The notes under the pieces are model-generated. The model was given only the letters and a program-made list of their open reading frames with translations. It made no database searches and had not been told where the DNA came from. Shown here piece after piece: positions 43,476 through 54,608 of a stretch of 64,000 bases of DNA (position 1 is the first letter of the stretch; each line of letters begins with the position of its first letter). The stretch is from an uncultured Chloroflexota bacterium (GTDB lineage Bacteria; Chloroflexota; Limnocylindria; Limnocylindrales; CSP1-4). The position numbers and the translations under genes were made by a program. The stretch is from positions 1-64,000 of the forward strand of contig CAIJPD010000052.1 in the NCBI GenBank assembly GCA_903822495.1, in the 5' to 3' direction.

Positions 43476-44574
43476 TGCCCGAGCTGCCCGAGGTCGAGAC
43501 CGTCGTCCGTGACCTGCGCCCGCTGCTGGTGGGTGCGACGATCACGGGCGCCCGTTGCGCGTGGGCGGGCACGCTTCGGACCCACGGGGCCGACGCCTTT
43601 GCGGCCGGCGTGGCCGGGCGCCGAGTGGAGGCCATCTCCCGGCGTGCCAAGCTGCTGGTCCTCGATCTCTCGGGCGGACTGGCGCTGACCATCCACCTGA
43701 AGATGACGGGGCAGCTGTTCGTGGTGCCCGCGGCGACGCCGGCCGATCCGTACGTCCGCCTGGTCCTGGAGCTCGACGGCGGGCGGGAGCTCCGCTTCCG
43801 CGACATCCGCAAGTTCGGGAAGGTGGGGCTCTACGCGCGCCACCCGGGCACCGGCGAGCCGGTCATCGAGGCCGGGGCCAGCTCGGTCTTCGCCGCCCTT
43901 GGGCCGGAGCCCCTCAGCGACGAGTTCACGCTCGCGGTCTTTCGGCAACGGCTGCGGAGGCGATCCGGCCGGCTCAAGTCGCTCCTGCTGGACCAGTCGT
44001 TCGTGGCGGGCATCGGCAACATCTACGCGGACGAGGCGCTCTGGGCGGCCCGCCTGCACCCGCTCCGCTCGGCGTCGTCGCTCCGCCCGTCCGATGAGCG
44101 GCGGCTCTACCTGGCGATCCGCGAGATCCTGGCCGAGGCGGTGGCGCGCCGCGGCTCCTCCGTGGACGACTACACGGCCCCGGAGGGCGACGGCTCCATG
44201 CAGGAGCGGCTCCGGGTCTATCAACGGGCCGGCCACCCCTGTCTCCGCTGCGGCCGGGCGCTGCGTCGCATCGTGGTGGGGACCCGCGCCACGCACTTCT
44301 GCTCCTGGTGCCAGCGCCTCTCCGCGGCGGACCGCAAGGGTGCGGCCACCATCCTGCGGGGCATGACCCCGGGGCCCGGCCCCACCGGGATCGGCCGTCG
44401 CGGCCGCCGCTGGACCGAGCTGCCGGGCCCGGCCGCGATCGGTCTCACGCCCGAGGAGGCACACCTGTCTGACCTGCGCGCCCGTGCCACCCGGACCCGG
44501 ACCGCCGCCGCGGCGCGTCGCGCCCGCGCCCGGGCTGCCGCCGGGCAGGCCGCAACACGATTGGACGTGGCGCC

Positions 44575-44578
<4 letters not shown>
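43475..44578 (+). CDS. mutM: Formamidopyrimidine-DNA glycosylase with long C-terminal tail
   Basis: Base-excision glycosylase/AP-lyase that removes oxidised purines such as 8-oxoguanine. The mature N-terminus would be PELPEVETV, giving the catalytic Pro1-Glu2. The conserved Lys is in HLKMTGQLF, and the DNA-intercalation and helix-two-turn-helix region contains SFVAGIGNIYADEALW. The C-terminal zinc finger is CLRCGRALRRIVVGTR then HFCSWCQ. The protein is 367 aa against a usual 270-290; the extra ~85 residues after the finger are basic, Ala/Arg-rich and probably disordered, perhaps aiding DNA binding. Translation is coupled to polA by a one-base overlap and to the ABC-F gene by GTGA. Confidence 0.96.
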
Positions 44579-46671
<2,093 letters not shown>

Positions 46672-46702
46672 GCCCGTCGGCTCGGGGTGCCGGCGCCGCG
46701 CG

Positions 46703-47302
46703 ATGCTGATCGGCCTGACGGGTCCCATCGGGTGCGGGAAGTCCACCGTCGCCGGCTGGCTGGCGGAGCGCGGTGCCGTCGTCATCGATGCGGACGTCGT
46801 GGCCCGAGAGGTCGTGGAGCCGGGCGAGCCGGCGCTCGCGGCCGTTGTGGAGGCGTTCGGGGCGGGGGTTCTCCGCGCCGACGGCGCGCTGGACCGCGCG
46901 GCCCTGGCCGGGATCGTGTTCGCCGACGCCGACGCACGGCGGCGGCTGGAGGGGATCGTCCGACCCGCCGTCCGGCCGCGGATCCAGGCGCGCATCGCCG
47001 CCGCCCGTGCTGCCGGCGCGCGCGTGGTGGTCCTCGAGGCCATCGGCCTGGTCGAGGGCGGCTATGCCCCCGCCTGCGACGAGGTCTGGCTGGTGACCTG
47101 CGCGCCGGACGTGCAGCGGGAGCGGCTCGTCGGCCGGGGCATGGCGAGCGATGACGCGGAGCTCCGGATCGGCGCCCAGCAGGCGGCCCTGCCGGGGATG
47201 CGCCTGGCCGCCGCCCGCGTGCTGGACACGTCCGGGACGCGGGCCGAAGCGCGGGCGCGCGTGCATGCCGCGCTGGATGAGGCGCTCGCCGGCCGAGCCT
47301 GA
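46703..47302 (+). CDS. coaE: Dephospho-CoA kinase
   Basis: Last enzyme of coenzyme A synthesis, phosphorylating the 3'-hydroxyl of dephospho-CoA with ATP (199 aa, standard). Starts with MLIGLTGPIGCGKST (P-loop), followed by the VIDADVVAREV acid motif and a final lid region (RGMASDDAELRIGAQ). The ATG is 31 bases after the ABC-F stop, so it likely ends the polA-mutM-ABC-F-coaE operon; the polA-mutM-coaE grouping is a familiar arrangement in bacteria. Two inverted repeats lie shortly downstream. An upstream in-frame extension into the ABC-F gene is rejected. Confidence 0.96.
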   Translation: MLIGLTGPIGCGKSTVAGWLAERGAVVIDADVVAREVVEPGEPALAAVVEAFGAGVLRADGALDRAALAGIVFADADARRRLEGIVRPAVRPRIQARIAAARAAGARVVVLEAIGLVEGGYAPACDEVWLVTCAPDVQRERLVGRGMASDDAELRIGAQQAALPGMRLAAARVLDTSGTRAEARARVHAALDEALAGRA

Positions 47303-47317
47303 CGCGCAGCGGCGACG

Positions 47318-47344
47318 CCCGGCCGGCGCCCGTCGCGGGCCGGG
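47318..47344 (+). terminator. Hairpin after coaE
   Basis: A 7-bp inverted repeat (CCCGGCC/GGCCGGG) with a 13-base loop, 15 bases beyond the coaE stop. It lacks a T-tract but is placed as a terminator for the polA-coaE operon. Confidence 0.5.
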
Positions 47345-47378
47345 TGGTGCCTCCGCGCGACGCGGGCGGTACCAACGG

Positions 47379-47400
47379 CGGAGGTCATCCCTGACCTCCG
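47379..47400 (+). promoter_or_regulatory. Perfect 9-bp inverted repeat upstream of the tad-like genes
   Basis: CGGAGGTCA-TCCC-TGACCTCCG lies 43 bases before the first TadE-like start. It may be a second terminator hairpin for the coaE operon or an operator controlling the pilin-like genes; placement fits both. Confidence 0.5.
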
Positions 47401-47443
47401 ACAGGGCGGCAGTTAGGCTGCCCGGGCGTACGTTCTGGGCAGC

Positions 47444-48370
47444 ATGAAGACGTCCAACCACAGCCATCCCGCGGCCCGCGTGGCCGCCGCCGCCCAGGCC
47501 CGGGTCAGCCGCTGGTCCGGGGGCCGGACGCGCGGCCAGGCGCTGGTCGAGCTGGCCCTCATCACCCCGATCCTGATGCTCGTGCTCCTGGGCGCGGTCG
47601 ACCTGGGGCGGGTCTTCTACGCCAGCATCACCATCACCAACGCCGCCCGCGAAGGAGCCCAGGCCGCGTCGCAGGATCCGGCCTCGTACGTGGCCGGGGC
47701 GTCGTGCAGCACATCCAACAAGGTCATGTGCGCGGCCGTCCGGGAGCCGATGACCTCGTTCGTGAGTGTCGACCCGCCGGATGTCGTGCTCTCGTGCAAC
47801 CCGTCCTGCACGGCCACCTACGGCACCCAGGTCGCCGTCACGGTCACCGGCCACTTCGACCCGATCACGCCGGTGATCGCCGCCATCATCGGCCGGCAGC
47901 ACCTCACCTTCACCTCGACGGCCAGGGCGGACTTCATCAAGATCCCGACGCCCGGTGCGACGGCGGCGCCCACGCCCACGCCCACGCCCACGCCGACACC
48001 CGTCCCCGGCGCCTCGCCTACACCCACGCCCACGCCCACACCCACGCCGGCTCCGGCTCCCACCGCGACGGCGGCCCCGGGCTGCTGGTGGAACTGGTGG
48101 CCGCAGGCCGGGTTCACGTTCTCGCAGGCGCGCAAGCAGGACCCGGTGCACTTCACGAGCACATCGACGCCGACCACGGGGACCTGCCAGATCAACTACT
48201 GGCGCTGGGAGTTTGGCGACGGGGTCATCTCGGCCGGCAACCTGTCTACGGCGTCGCACGACTACAGCCAGGGCAGCCAGCACTGGGGCCAGACCTTCCA
48301 GGTCACGCTGTCGGTGACGAACGCCTACGCGACGACGAGCCGCACGATCTCGGTCACCACGCTGCCATGA
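47444..48370 (+). CDS. TadE-like pseudopilin with C-terminal PKD domain
   Basis: A 308-residue exported protein. The N-terminal region has the TadE signature RGQALVELALITPILM, a prepilin-like hydrophobic helix whose Glu is typical of tight-adherence minor pilins processed by a TadV-type peptidase. After a globular domain (to about residue 165), a Thr-Pro repeat linker (about 170-205) leads to a PKD-like beta-sandwich (YWRWEFGDGVIS ... VTLSVTNAY). The PKD fusion is uncommon and suggests a surface adhesin role at the pilus. It starts a three-gene operon, with the next gene overlapping in ATGA. Confidence 0.85.
   Translation: MKTSNHSHPAARVAAAAQARVSRWSGGRTRGQALVELALITPILMLVLLGAVDLGRVFYASITITNAAREGAQAASQDPASYVAGASCSTSNKVMCAAVREPMTSFVSVDPPDVVLSCNPSCTATYGTQVAVTVTGHFDPITPVIAAIIGRQHLTFTSTARADFIKIPTPGATAAPTPTPTPTPTPVPGASPTPTPTPTPTPAPAPTATAAPGCWWNWWPQAGFTFSQARKQDPVHFTSTSTPTTGTCQINYWRWEFGDGVISAGNLSTASHDYSQGSQHWGQTFQVTLSVTNAYATTSRTISVTTLP
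47967..48060 (+). repeat. CCCACG hexanucleotide repeats encoding Thr-Pro linker
   Basis: Two blocks of ACGCCC/CCCACG hexamers separated by a short GASPxP-like spacer. They encode the linker between TadE and PKD domains, similar in style to the linker of the islet lipoprotein but on the other strand and unrelated in context. Confidence 0.7.
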
Positions 48371-48807
48371 CGCGCCACGCCGCCCGACGCGGAGGCGGGG
48401 ACGCAGGGTCGAGGGGCCAGGCGCTCGTCGAGTTCAGCCTGTCGGTCATGGTCTTCCTGGTGTTCGTGGTGGGGATCGTCGACGTTGGGCGGGCCATCTA
48501 CGTGTACAACGGGCTCGCCGAGGCCGCCCGAGAGATCGCCCGGCGCACCATCGTCTATCCGGGCGCGGACCTGGGAGCCAGCACGCAGACGGTCGCCGTG
48601 GTGGCGACGCAGCGCGACATGATTCCCGGCATGACGGCGCCGGTATTCGCCTGTGTCGATGTCACCGGCAGTGCCAACGGCCACCAGCCGTGCAAGACCG
48701 GCGACTACGTGCGCGTCACCACGGAGGCGACCTACACGCCATCGGTCCTGCTGGGCATGGGCGGCGCCATCCAGCTCAAGTCCGCAGCCAGCATGCAGAT
48801 CCCATGA
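48367..48807 (+). CDS. TadE-like minor pilin
   Basis: A 146-residue protein with SRGQALVEFSLSVMVFLVFVV, the TadE-type membrane helix, and a short extracytoplasmic domain with two cysteines. Flp/Tad minor pilins of this kind are inserted by the Sec route and built into or beneath the pilus. Starts in an ATGA overlap with the previous gene and ends in another overlap with the next, so the three genes are translationally coupled. No separate regulatory signal is seen. Confidence 0.85.
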   Translation: MTRHAARRGGGDAGSRGQALVEFSLSVMVFLVFVVGIVDVGRAIYVYNGLAEAAREIARRTIVYPGADLGASTQTVAVVATQRDMIPGMTAPVFACVDVTGSANGHQPCKTGDYVRVTTEATYTPSVLLGMGGAIQLKSAASMQIP

Positions 48808-49847
48808 AAGCGAGGCAGCCAATGTTCCGGCCTGCGCAGCACCGAGCGCCTTCGCGGCAGGGCGGGCAGATCCTCGTCCTGTTCATCCTGGGTCTCACGG
48901 CCCTGGTCGGGACGGCCGGCCTGGTCCTGGACGGCGGCGACACGTTTGCCCAACGGCGAGCCGAGCAGAACGCGGCCGACCTGGCGGCGACGGCCGGCGC
49001 GAACGCCTACCTGAACACGACGGCATCGGTGGCCACCAAAGTCTCCACGGCGATCGCCGCGGCGCGTGCCGCGGCGACACGGAATGGCTACACCGACGGG
49101 TCGGGGGGCGCCACCGTCTCGGTGAGCACGGCGCTCCTGTCGGCCGGCGTCCGGCTCAGCGTGGGCATCACCAAGCCCCACGCGAACAACTTCGTACGCG
49201 TCTTCGGCATGGACTCGTGGAACGTCTCGGTCTCGGCGGGCTCGCTGGCCGGGGTGACCGACACCGCCGAGACGGCCGCCCCCTGGACGATGAGCATCCA
49301 GGCCTTCAATGCCGACGGGACGCCCAAGTACACCTCGGCCAACCCGCAATGGTTTGGCGAGACCAACGGCGACTATCCCACGAGCGGACTGGATATCGCC
49401 TGGACGGACTTCCAGGGCTGGAACAACGTGAACTCCAGCGAGGTGAGGCGGATCATCACCGGTGAGAACGTCGTCACCGCCACCATCTTCTTCGAGCAAT
49501 ACATCGGGCAACACAACGACGGATACCACACCACCCTGTTCGGCGATGTGAACACCGAGATGTCCGGGCACGAGGTCCCCGTCGCGGTGGTTGGCCCGGG
49601 CAGCCCGAACTGCGCGGCGCCCACCCAGCAGTACCTGAATGGCTGCTTCAAGGGCTGGGTCATGTTCCATGTCATCGAGGCCGACGGCGGCGCTCACAAG
49701 GCCATTCACGGCTACTTCACCGGGAACTTCGTTGGCTCGCCTCTGTCGATCGGTGAGTGCACGGCGCAACTCGCGGCCGCCGGCACCTGCGGCGTCGTCA
49801 CCGCGCACAGCCCGTTCCTCAACTACGTGGTCCGCCTCTCCGACTGA
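48804..49847 (+). CDS. TadG-like pilus assembly protein
   Basis: A 347-residue protein with an N-terminal TadG-type segment RQGGQILVLFILGLTALV followed by the VLDGGDTFAQRRAEQNAADLAA helix typical of TadG (aligned GG in place of the Glu motif). The remaining ~270 residues are a beta-rich extracytoplasmic domain without a recognised fold; no von Willebrand A domain is present as in some TadG proteins. Last gene of the plus-strand pilin-like operon, overlapping the previous stop by four bases. It ends 25 bases before a hairpin shared with the convergent TadG-like gene. Confidence 0.82.
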   Translation: MKARQPMFRPAQHRAPSRQGGQILVLFILGLTALVGTAGLVLDGGDTFAQRRAEQNAADLAATAGANAYLNTTASVATKVSTAIAAARAAATRNGYTDGSGGATVSVSTALLSAGVRLSVGITKPHANNFVRVFGMDSWNVSVSAGSLAGVTDTAETAAPWTMSIQAFNADGTPKYTSANPQWFGETNGDYPTSGLDIAWTDFQGWNNVNSSEVRRIITGENVVTATIFFEQYIGQHNDGYHTTLFGDVNTEMSGHEVPVAVVGPGSPNCAAPTQQYLNGCFKGWVMFHVIEADGGAHKAIHGYFTGNFVGSPLSIGECTAQLAAAGTCGVVTAHSPFLNYVVRLSD

Positions 49848-49872
49848 GGTCCGCCCGGCGCCGGTTGCTGTC

Positions 49873-49899
49873 GCACGGGCCCGACGTTCGTGCCCGTGC
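49873..49899. terminator. Hairpin between convergent TadG-like genes
   Basis: An 8-bp perfect stem (GCACGGGC/GCCCGTGC) with an 11-base loop in the 251-base gap between the two convergent operons. It probably ends the plus-strand operon and may also protect the minus-strand end. Confidence 0.5.
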
Positions 49900-50098
49900 A
49901 GTGCGGCGCGAGTGTCCGGCAGCGCGGAGGCCTGGCGGTCGCGTGCGGCGGTCGATCCGGGTTCGAGATCCTCGGGCTGCATCTCGCGGATTCGGTTGTC
50001 GCGGACAAGCCCTCGGATCTCCCGGGGGCCCGCATCCCTCGCGACGCAGTTCGATCCTGACCAACCGGGCCGTGCGGGGCCCCGGGTTTCACCAGGGC

Positions 50099-51826
50099 TC
50101 ACGGCACGACCAGGTGGACGGGGTTGCCTCGGACGCCGACCATCCAGGTGGTGGTGTCGTTGGCGCTCTGGACCGTGTACTTGATCTTCCACCAGCCGGG
50201 CGCCGGGTCTCCTGGGGGTGTCAGGCCGGTCGTGCCGTACGTGCTGGGGAGCGGGATCAGGATGGTGACCCACGAGTTCTGGTAGAAGGTGCCTCCAGTG
50301 GTGAGATTCGGGCAGCCCGACGGAGGAGCGGCACCGGTCCCGCCGAAGGTCTGCAGGCAGCTGACGGTCCCGCCGCTGCTGGTGTGCCCGGACGCGGCAT
50401 TCGCATCGGCTTTCCAGGAGAAGGTGGCGTACTTGTTGGCCAGGCTTCCGTCAGGGCTCAGGATCTGCAGCCACGCACTCTGCCCGACGTCGCCGGGGTC
50501 GAAGAGGTCGATCTCCATGGTCTTCCCGGCGCCCGTGGTCTGGTCCACCTGCGCGAGGTAGAACGTCTGGGCGCCCGAGTCCACGTTGGCATACGTCACC
50601 ATCCGGCCGTTGCCGTAGATCTTGCCGGCGCCTCCGCCGGTCACCTCGAACGAGAACATGTTCTCGAAGCTCTGGCCGAGGTTGCCGGTCACGCCGTCGG
50701 GGTTCGTGGTCATGACCCGCAGGATGTAGGTGCCGCCGGTCGCCAGGTTACTGGCGAGCGGCCACCACTTGTTGTGCCAGTAGCCCCCCTTGGTTGCGTC
50801 CGTGCCACTCCCGGCCTGACAGTCCTTCGCCGTCGACGGGGTGCCCTGGTCGGCGTAGTTGGTGAGCGTCGTGCTGCCGTAGGTCGCACTCCGGTCGATC
50901 TGGTTCTCGTTCTCGAAGAGCGACCCGGAATCCGCGATCTTCGTCCAGAGGCCGGAGTTGAGCGGGGCGTTGTTGGTGTTCCAGAGCTGGTAGTAGGTCG
51001 ACTCGCCGGTCGGGTTGTTGGGGCCCAGCCAGTGGTCGCCCGCCCCGGCGTGGCCGCTGCCCGACGACTTGGTGGCCGTGGCGCAGAAGGTCGGATCGAA
51101 GATCCACACCTTGCCACCGGACGACGGCAGGATCAGCTGGTAGTCGTAGCCCGTGGCGTTGTATTGCGCGTTCGTCGTGGGCTTGCCGTTGTAGTACGGG
51201 GCAAAGGCGTCGCCCGTGCTGCGGTTGCTCCCCTCACCCTCGATCGCGCCGAAGAACCCTTGCGACGGCAACGTCCCCGAGACCGCATCGGGCTGTGCCG
51301 AGCAGGTTCCCGCCACCGAGCAGAGCTGGTACACGCCGTAGTAGTTCAGCGGGCTACCCATTGGCACCGGTAGCTCGAACTTGGCCTTGGCGTTCCGGAT
51401 GGCGGTCACATTGGTCATGCCGAAGACCCGCATGAAGAACGTCGAGACGGGTGCCGAGACCGTGACATCCAGCTGGCGCATGTTGGCCGGGTCCTGGTTG
51501 ACGCAGATCCCCGGGATGGCCGCCGGGGTGATGCCGTCGGCGCCGCAGTTGTTGCTCAGGCTATAGCCGTCCTGGGCCGCGGCCCTGACAGCCGCGGCCT
51601 GGGCTCCCGGGACATCACCCGGCAGGCTGACAACGCCGGCCAGCGCGGCGGCGTCGGCCGCACGTTGGAGCCGGAGCACGTTGACCCAGAACCACGAGAC
51701 GTCGAGCACGATGGCGCAGAAGCCGAGCATCACCACCAGGGAGCCCACGAAGATCACCAGGACCTGGCCGCGCGACCTGTCGCGCCGCTGGGCCGCCGAT
51801 TGGCCGCCGGTTCGCCGCGTGGTCAC
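50099..51826 (-). CDS. TadG-like large pilus-associated protein
   Basis: A 575-residue exported protein. The N-terminal SRGQVLVIFVGSLVVMLGF helix and the LQRAADAAALAGVVSLPG segment match TadG. The large extracytoplasmic part (about 450 residues) has several Cys and many aromatic, Gly and Asn residues and looks beta-rich; no known catalytic domain is apparent. The GTG start overlaps the stop of the upstream TadE-like gene (GTGA). It is about 230 residues longer than the other TadG-like protein in this window, so the two are functional variants rather than recent copies. Confidence 0.82.
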   Translation of the reverse strand: MTTRRTGGQSAAQRRDRSRGQVLVIFVGSLVVMLGFCAIVLDVSWFWVNVLRLQRAADAAALAGVVSLPGDVPGAQAAAVRAAAQDGYSLSNNCGADGITPAAIPGICVNQDPANMRQLDVTVSAPVSTFFMRVFGMTNVTAIRNAKAKFELPVPMGSPLNYYGVYQLCSVAGTCSAQPDAVSGTLPSQGFFGAIEGEGSNRSTGDAFAPYYNGKPTTNAQYNATGYDYQLILPSSGGKVWIFDPTFCATATKSSGSGHAGAGDHWLGPNNPTGESTYYQLWNTNNAPLNSGLWTKIADSGSLFENENQIDRSATYGSTTLTNYADQGTPSTAKDCQAGSGTDATKGGYWHNKWWPLASNLATGGTYILRVMTTNPDGVTGNLGQSFENMFSFEVTGGGAGKIYGNGRMVTYANVDSGAQTFYLAQVDQTTGAGKTMEIDLFDPGDVGQSAWLQILSPDGSLANKYATFSWKADANAASGHTSSGGTVSCLQTFGGTGAAPPSGCPNLTTGGTFYQNSWVTILIPLPSTYGTTGLTPPGDPAPGWWKIKYTVQSANDTTTWMVGVRGNPVHLVVP

Positions 51827-52491
51827 GTCGCGCTCGGGTTCAATGCCATGACCGTGCGATCGGTGATGGTCACGGTCGCGGCGGCGCCGCCGCCGAAGAG
51901 TCGCAGGACGCCGGCGAGGGGTGTCTGGAACTGGTAGGTGTAGGTGACGCTGACGCCCACGTAGTCGATCGTCGTGCCGCCGTTGACCCGGGCACAGGCC
52001 TTCCAGGGATCGCTGTTCGGGTACGAGGCGTTGTTGAAGTTGAGGTGGGCGGTCGTCCCCTGGGGGATGGGACCGCTGCCCGGGGCGTAGGTCCAGCCGT
52101 CCGACGTGTTGGGGATCGGATTGCCGGCGTTGCCCGACGCCGGGTCCGCCTTGTAGATCACGATCGAGCCGACGTTGGCGGTGACCACCTGCGAGCCGGG
52201 CGATTCGAGGACGCGCTCCACGGCGGCGATCACCAGCGGGTCGACCGTCGACCAGTTGGGGGACTGCCCCCCGCTGCAGCCCAGGGTTCCGCCACCATTG
52301 GCCATGGCGGCGGCAGCCCGCGCCCCCTCGCGGGTCGCGTACTCGATGGTCATCGCGTGGGTGAACACAAGCCCGAACTCGATCATCCCCACCAGGACCA
52401 GCAGGAACGCCGGCACCAGGAGCGAGAACTCCACGAGCGCCTGACCTCGTCGGGCGCGGCGTCCATCCCTTCGAACGAGGGCGGGCCTCAC
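51823..52491 (-). CDS. TadE-like minor pilin
   Basis: A 222-residue protein with the TadE signature RGQALVEFSLLVPAFLLVLVG and the YATREGARAAAA helix that follows it in the family. The soluble domain has two cysteine residues and a Gly/Asn/Ser-rich middle. GTG start overlaps the upstream gene stop (GTGA), and its own stop overlaps the next gene in the same way. The family processing peptidase and motor genes (tadV, tadA-C) are not in this window, so this locus must rely on genes elsewhere. Confidence 0.85.
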   Translation of the reverse strand: MRPALVRRDGRRARRGQALVEFSLLVPAFLLVLVGMIEFGLVFTHAMTIEYATREGARAAAAMANGGGTLGCSGGQSPNWSTVDPLVIAAVERVLESPGSQVVTANVGSIVIYKADPASGNAGNPIPNTSDGWTYAPGSGPIPQGTTAHLNFNNASYPNSDPWKACARVNGGTTIDYVGVSVTYTYQFQTPLAGVLRLFGGGAAATVTITDRTVMALNPSAT

Positions 52492-53237
52492 AGGACGGGC
52501 TCCATCCGCATCTGGTTCGACTGGGTCAGCGTCCAGCCGTTGCCCATCATCCCGATGAGGGTGTGGAGGGGCGTCTTCCAGCTATCGCCGTAGATGATCT
52601 GGACACCGATCGTGTCGATCCCGGGGTGGCCGGTCACGCAGCCTTCGGTCGGGCCGAGGATGGCATTGCACCGATCGGCGCTCGGGTACGTGCCCCTGGT
52701 CTTGGTGTACGGGACGACGATCGAGGTGCCGTCGGCGAAGGTGCACGTGATCGACCCGGTCCTGGTGTAGATGTCAGCGACCTGGCTCGCGCTTCCAAAG
52801 GTCGTGACGCTGCCGGTTGCGGACAGCGGCTGGCCGTCGGCGTTCGTCCAGAAGATCTGGACCTGCGAGATGTTCGAGGCGGCCGCCGGCGCGCTGACGT
52901 CCTGCTCGATCTTCTGGAGGATGACGCAGTCCGCCAGGTCGTCACCGTTGCCGTCGGCGCCCGCGTTGCCCGCCTCGGCCGCGATGAGCGCCGCGTCGCG
53001 GGTGGCGTAGTTGATCGTCAGCTGGCCGTTCATCAGGAAGGCGTATTCGAAGACGGCCAGGAACATCATGAGGAACAACGGGATCACGATCGAGAACTCG
53101 ACGAGCGCCTGGCCGCGAGGGTCGTGAATCGCCGCCGGATGGGTCAGGCACGGGTCGTCGAGACCGCTGCCGCGTCGTCGACCAACTCGCACACCCACGA
53201 GGCCGAATGCCTGAGCCTTGCCAGTGGAACGCTTCAC
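52488..53237 (-). CDS. TadE-like minor pilin, start uncertain
   Basis: A protein with RGQALVEFSIVIPLFLMM and NYATRDAALIAAEAG, the TadE helix and its continuation, then an extracytoplasmic domain with three Cys. First gene of the minus-strand pilin-like operon. The N-terminus is unclear: GTG 53237 gives 249 aa with a basic 45-residue leader; GTG 53198 or 53192 give shorter leaders that look more typical. None has a strong Shine-Dalgarno. Sequence upstream of 53237 has no coding character, though the frame stays open. Confidence 0.78.
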   Translation of the reverse strand: MKRSTGKAQAFGLVGVRVGRRRGSGLDDPCLTHPAAIHDPRGQALVEFSIVIPLFLMMFLAVFEYAFLMNGQLTINYATRDAALIAAEAGNAGADGNGDDLADCVILQKIEQDVSAPAAASNISQVQIFWTNADGQPLSATGSVTTFGSASQVADIYTRTGSITCTFADGTSIVVPYTKTRGTYPSADRCNAILGPTEGCVTGHPGIDTIGVQIIYGDSWKTPLHTLIGMMGNGWTLTQSNQMRMEPVL

Positions 53238-53574
53238 GATTCCAGCCCACGCTTCGCCGCTGTCCGCAGGTGGACTCCTGCGGTCGGGCCCAAGGTTCCC
53301 CGTTCGAAGGCCGGCGCGCGAGAGCCCCACTAGGTGCCCGGACGGCCGCGTTTGGTCCCTGTCCGATCCCGGGAGGTTTGTGCGCGTCAGGTGCGGTCCG
53401 TGGATGACCTTCGTCGGTGGGGCGGCGGCGCACCGCCCGAGGGTGCCAAGGCCGGGCAGCGCCGCCGGGCTGTTGGGGGCCACGCGCCACGCCGCACAGC
53501 AAGAGGCCCGCCGGTCCGCGTCCGCGGCCCCGGCGGGCCCAGGTGCCCGATCGGTCGGAGGGTGGTCAGCGAGG
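53238..53574. other. Intergenic region between pilin-like operon and cpaB-like gene
   Basis: This 337-base region contains no supported gene. It holds the terminator-like hairpin of the cpaB-like gene and presumably the promoter of the minus-strand TadE operon, although no clear hexamers were recognised. Confidence 0.45.
53505..53539 (-). terminator. Terminator after the CpaB-like gene
   Basis: A 10-bp perfect stem (GGCCCGCCGG with its complement) and a 15-base loop that can itself pair (CCGCG/CGCGG). On the minus strand the stem is followed by a short T-rich run (TCTTGCTGT), making this the most terminator-like hairpin here. Confidence 0.7.
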
Positions 53575-54408
53575 TCAGGGGACCCGCGGCGGCAACGTCG
53601 GTCCCACCTTGGCGCCCGGCGGGTAGACCTCGGGGATGGGCAGCCCGTACTTGGCGATGATCTTCGTGGTCGTCTCGCCCAGGTTGGTCGCGTCCACTTG
53701 GCGAACGTCGATGTCCGGTCGGAGGACCATGCTGAACTGCGACGCCGAGCTGGCGAGGAGGTGGTTGATCTCCTCCGCGACGCCGAGCGTCGCACGGACT
53801 ACATACTGGTCTCCGGTGCGGGCCAGGATCACCATGTTCTGGTAGATGACCTTGGTGGATTGGTCCGAGTAGTAGCGGCCCAGGGCGGCGAGGTCGGCCG
53901 GGACCGTGATGGCCGTGGTCACGAACACGTCGACCGTCTGCCCGACGGTCAGATACCCGCCGACGGCGCGGTCGGCCGGGACCGTCATGGAGACCGCGCG
54001 CCACGGTTCGGAGCTGGGTGAGACGGTTTCCGTGGGGCCCAGGATCGAGAACGGCACGCCCGCGTTCGCCGAGGCGAAGAGGTTCTCGGTCACCAGCTGC
54101 CCGGCGAGGATGGAGACGGCCGGGATCCGCCCGATGACCTTCGTGAGGTCAGCGATCACGCCGGCGGCGTTCGTCGGATCGACGGCAACCTGGCTGACGA
54201 TCACGTCGCCGGCCTCGATCGCCTTGCGCGCCGTGATCGCGCGTGTCGCGACGACGGCCGGCTTGCGCTGGACCGTGGTGGGCGCGGTTGACTGCTGCTG
54301 GTTGTTCAGCACGAAGAACGCGCCGGCTCCGGCGGCCACGGCGAGGATGACGCCCAGGATGATGAGCACCCTGCCTCGCCTCGACGTGTCGTGATACTCC
54401 ATCTCCAT
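53575..54408 (-). CDS. CpaB/RcpC-like pilus assembly protein (SAF domain)
   Basis: A 277-residue protein with a single N-terminal membrane helix (about residues 14-35) and a SAF domain (ATRAITARKAIEAGDVIVSQVAV, about residues 55-115), followed by an RcpC-type domain with VPADRAVGGYLTVGQTVDVFV. CpaB-type proteins sit in the envelope and support Flp pilus secretion. It is in the same direction as the TadE/TadG genes but terminated separately, so it is a single-gene unit. Start at ATG 54408 uses GGGAGAA about ten bases upstream; ATG 54402 is the alternative. Together with the TadE/G proteins it indicates a partial Tad locus. Confidence 0.85.
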   Translation of the reverse strand: MEMEYHDTSRRGRVLIILGVILAVAAGAGAFFVLNNQQQSTAPTTVQRKPAVVATRAITARKAIEAGDVIVSQVAVDPTNAAGVIADLTKVIGRIPAVSILAGQLVTENLFASANAGVPFSILGPTETVSPSSEPWRAVSMTVPADRAVGGYLTVGQTVDVFVTTAITVPADLAALGRYYSDQSTKVIYQNMVILARTGDQYVVRATLGVAEEINHLLASSASQFSMVLRPDIDVRQVDATNLGETTTKIIAKYGLPIPEVYPPGAKVGPTLPPRVP

Positions 54409-54608
54409 GACGGGCTGTTCTCCCTGCTGGCCAAGGCGACGCGGTGGACCGCCGTGTGCGGGCACGTCTGGGTTCGTTCAGTGATGGCGTCATCCTCGGC
54501 TCCGGCAGGGTCCACAGAAATGGCCCAAACGTCCCACCACCGGGCGGGACCGCAGACGGCGAGGGCAGGACTGCCCGGGTACCGGCGCCGGGTCCGTCCC
54601 GAGCGGCA

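Noticed and set aside
49960..49995. tRNA T-arm-like GGTTCGAGATCC
   Set aside because: No complementary stem of proper length and no acceptor or anticodon arm surround it.
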